Below, piece by piece: positions 62,494 to 64,000 of a stretch of DNA of 64,000 nucleotides. Numbering within the stretch: the stretch's first letter is position 1; each line of letters starts with the position of its first letter. The DNA is from Paenibacillus sp. FSL H3-0469 (GTDB lineage: Bacteria; Bacillota; Bacilli; Paenibacillales; Paenibacillaceae). The DNA lies in the NCBI RefSeq assembly GCF_038051945.1, contig NZ_CP150302.1, forward strand, positions 2,356,001-2,420,000, in the 5' to 3' direction. The notes beneath the pieces were generated by a model. That model was not told the DNA's origin. It did not search any database and worked only from the letters and a program-made list of their open reading frames with translations. Made by a program: the position numbers and the translations under genes.

Positions 62494-62563
62494 TCCCTAA
62501 TTTTAGTTTTATTGTACTTACAGCAGCCAACCGGCTTGCGGCCGGCCGCCATGTGTAGTATCG

Positions 62564-63913
62564 CTATTTGAAGTATTTCGGCGCGTTTTCTTTAATCGCC
62601 TGATCCATCAGCTCGGCAAATTCTTCAGGAGTATGCGCTCCCAGAGCCAGAGCATTCAATTCGTTGCCAAGCAGCTCATTCGTGGCCGGATCAAGGCGCG
62701 TATCCCACGGGACCGCAAAGACGTTGCCGGATTTGGCGATTTCATCTTGAATCTTGTAGAAGAGCTCCGGCATCCCCTGCTCTTGATCAAGTGAATAATT
62801 GAAAGGCGAGAATTGACCTTTCTCCGTATAGGCCTTCGGGTATTGCTCCAGAAGGAACTTGACGAATTCCTTCATCGTATCATCGAAGGTCTCCTTGTTG
62901 AAGGCAACGCCAATGCCCGAGTTAATAAAATAATCATTGTCAGCCGTTGTCGCACCTTCCATCATGGGAAGCCGGAAAAATCCGATATTGTCCTTCATTT
63001 CTGCACTTACCTTATCATTTACGAAGTTCATGGTCTCCCACGAACCCATGTAGTACATACCGGCTTTGCCGCTCAGGTACAAATCGCGCGCTGCGGTGTA
63101 ATCCGTTGCAGTGAATCCTTGCTGAAAGTACCCTTTGGTGCCCAGATCATGAACGAACTTAATCCCTTCCATGCCGGCCGGGTCCTTGAAGGATGCTTTG
63201 CCCTGCTTTACATTCTCGATGAAATCATTGCCTGTCATGCGGAACGGTTTGTACGCCAGATACCGGAGAACCGGCCACTTATCCTTGCCGTCGACAGCAA
63301 TCGGCGTAACCCCGCTTTGCTTCAGCTTCTCGGCAACCTCCATGAACTCATCGAACGTCTTCGGCGGCTCCAGGCCAAGATCCTTGAACATCTTGATGTT
63401 GTACCAGAATACCTCGATGCCATATTCCAGCGGGAAAGTATACATGCTGCCGTCTGCGAACTGCTGATATTGCAGAGCCACCGGGCGGAAATCTTTATAT
63501 TTCCCCAGCTCCTCCAGCAGCTTTTTCATATCGACCAGTTTACCTTGCTCCACCAGCTTGGAAGCATAGGCATCCGAATCTGTATCAAACATGGCGGGCA
63601 TCTCATTGCTGGCAATCAAGGTCCGCAGCTTCTGCAGGTAGGACGGACGATCCCCCGTGCCTTCCAGAACCAGCTCGAATTCAGGATGCGTCCGGGAGAA
63701 CTCCTCTGCAATCTCCTTTACAGTAACAGCCGGAGGGCTGTCTACGCCGCGGGCCACGAACCACTTGTATGTTTTCTTGTCCACCTTCTGCGGATTTGCC
63801 GATCCTGTTTCTGAAGCGCCCTTATTCGTATTTGTGCCTCCGCATGCGCTCACCGTCGCCGCCAGGACAACCAGAGATAACGAGAGAGTCAGCCTTTTGA
63901 CATAACGTTTCAT
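62564..63913 (-). CDS. ABC transporter solute-binding lipoprotein
   Basis: 449 residues. Signal sequence with lipobox VSAC, lipidated C24. Family-1 sugar-binding layout: EFSRTHPEFELVLEGTGD, RTLIASNEMPAMFDTDSDA and SGKAGMYYMGSWETMNFVND are typical blocks. AGGAGG precedes the ATG. It heads an operon with two permeases and a YesM/YesN pair. No glycosidase accompanies it within the window, so the sugar cannot be inferred. A GC-rich hairpin CCGGC/GCCGG follows its stop (62531-62545). 63914-64000 holds no gene. Confidence 0.9.
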   Translation of the reverse strand: MKRYVKRLTLSLSLVVLAATVSACGGTNTNKGASETGSANPQKVDKKTYKWFVARGVDSPPAVTVKEIAEEFSRTHPEFELVLEGTGDRPSYLQKLRTLIASNEMPAMFDTDSDAYASKLVEQGKLVDMKKLLEELGKYKDFRPVALQYQQFADGSMYTFPLEYGIEVFWYNIKMFKDLGLEPPKTFDEFMEVAEKLKQSGVTPIAVDGKDKWPVLRYLAYKPFRMTGNDFIENVKQGKASFKDPAGMEGIKFVHDLGTKGYFQQGFTATDYTAARDLYLSGKAGMYYMGSWETMNFVNDKVSAEMKDNIGFFRLPMMEGATTADNDYFINSGIGVAFNKETFDDTMKEFVKFLLEQYPKAYTEKGQFSPFNYSLDQEQGMPELFYKIQDEIAKSGNVFAVPWDTRLDPATNELLGNELNALALGAHTPEEFAELMDQAIKENAPKYFK

Positions 63914-64000
63914 TTATAAGACCTCCTGTTAGTTGGGAACCGCAAGGGATGCCTGTTCAAAATTCGCCCGGCCTTCCTGAACAAAACAGCCCCAGTTGCC

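Noticed and set aside
62813..63814. 333-codon plus-strand open frame
   Set aside because: It lies antisense to a clear solute-binding lipoprotein gene and has no start signal or recognisable domain.
284..63930. Same GGTCTTATAAATGAAAC start context at the GH51 gene (300) and at the binding-protein gene (63913)
   Set aside because: The shared string is mostly ribosome binding site, start codon and a common second codon; flanking bases differ, so chance is likely.

Overview
The window looks like chromosomal DNA of a Paenibacillus-type spore former (Bacillota). Evidence: Gram-positive Shine-Dalgarno sites, a gerA-type germination operon with a forespore-type promoter, and repeated carbohydrate loci built from LipO/LplB/YtcP-like importers with YesM/YesN-like two-component systems or large AraC regulators. 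No rRNA, tRNA, CRISPR array, insertion sequence or prophage was recognised.

Layout. 1-2541: start of a GH51 arabinofuranosidase (runs off the window), a GH5 glucanase and an AraC regulator. 2544-14505: a glycan locus on the minus strand with a membrane-anchored AraC sensor, an unassigned toroid-like enzyme, two permeases, a solute-binding lipoprotein, a sugar-phosphate isomerase-like protein and a GH38 alpha-mannosidase. 14681-20440: a VOC protein, a 51-bp tandem repeat array, a macro-domain protein, a zinc phospholipase C-like protein and a heterodimeric ABC exporter. 20613-27957: a GH2 beta-galactosidase-type operon with two permeases and a binding protein, next to a LacI regulator; three copies of one palindrome mark its probable operators. 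28194-31551: a CPBP protease divergent from an OmpR/histidine-kinase pair.

31597-41435 is visibly more AT-rich and patchy. It holds small orphan genes (DUF6809-like, Imm8-like), a secreted cohesin/dockerin-like protein, two secreted proteins that share a C-terminal module, a secreted polysaccharide deacetylase, a decayed SRAP/HMCES gene, two small Sm-like proteins and a scrap of an aldo/keto reductase whose intact copy lies at 47199-48254. 41524-47052 holds the germination operon (A, C, D and B subunits) and an AraC regulator paired with that reductase.

48530-57233 is a fructan locus (two permeases, GH32 levanase lipoprotein, YesN/YesM pair, binding protein), and 57356-63913 is a second locus of the same design without an enzyme. 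Four sugar importers are present but no import ATPase, so a shared ATPase encoded elsewhere (MsmX type) is expected. The most unusual items are the secreted cohesin-dockerin/C-terminal-module cluster, the 51-bp array with its invariant 25-bp core, the LacI triple operator and the altered active-site motif of the GH32 enzyme.
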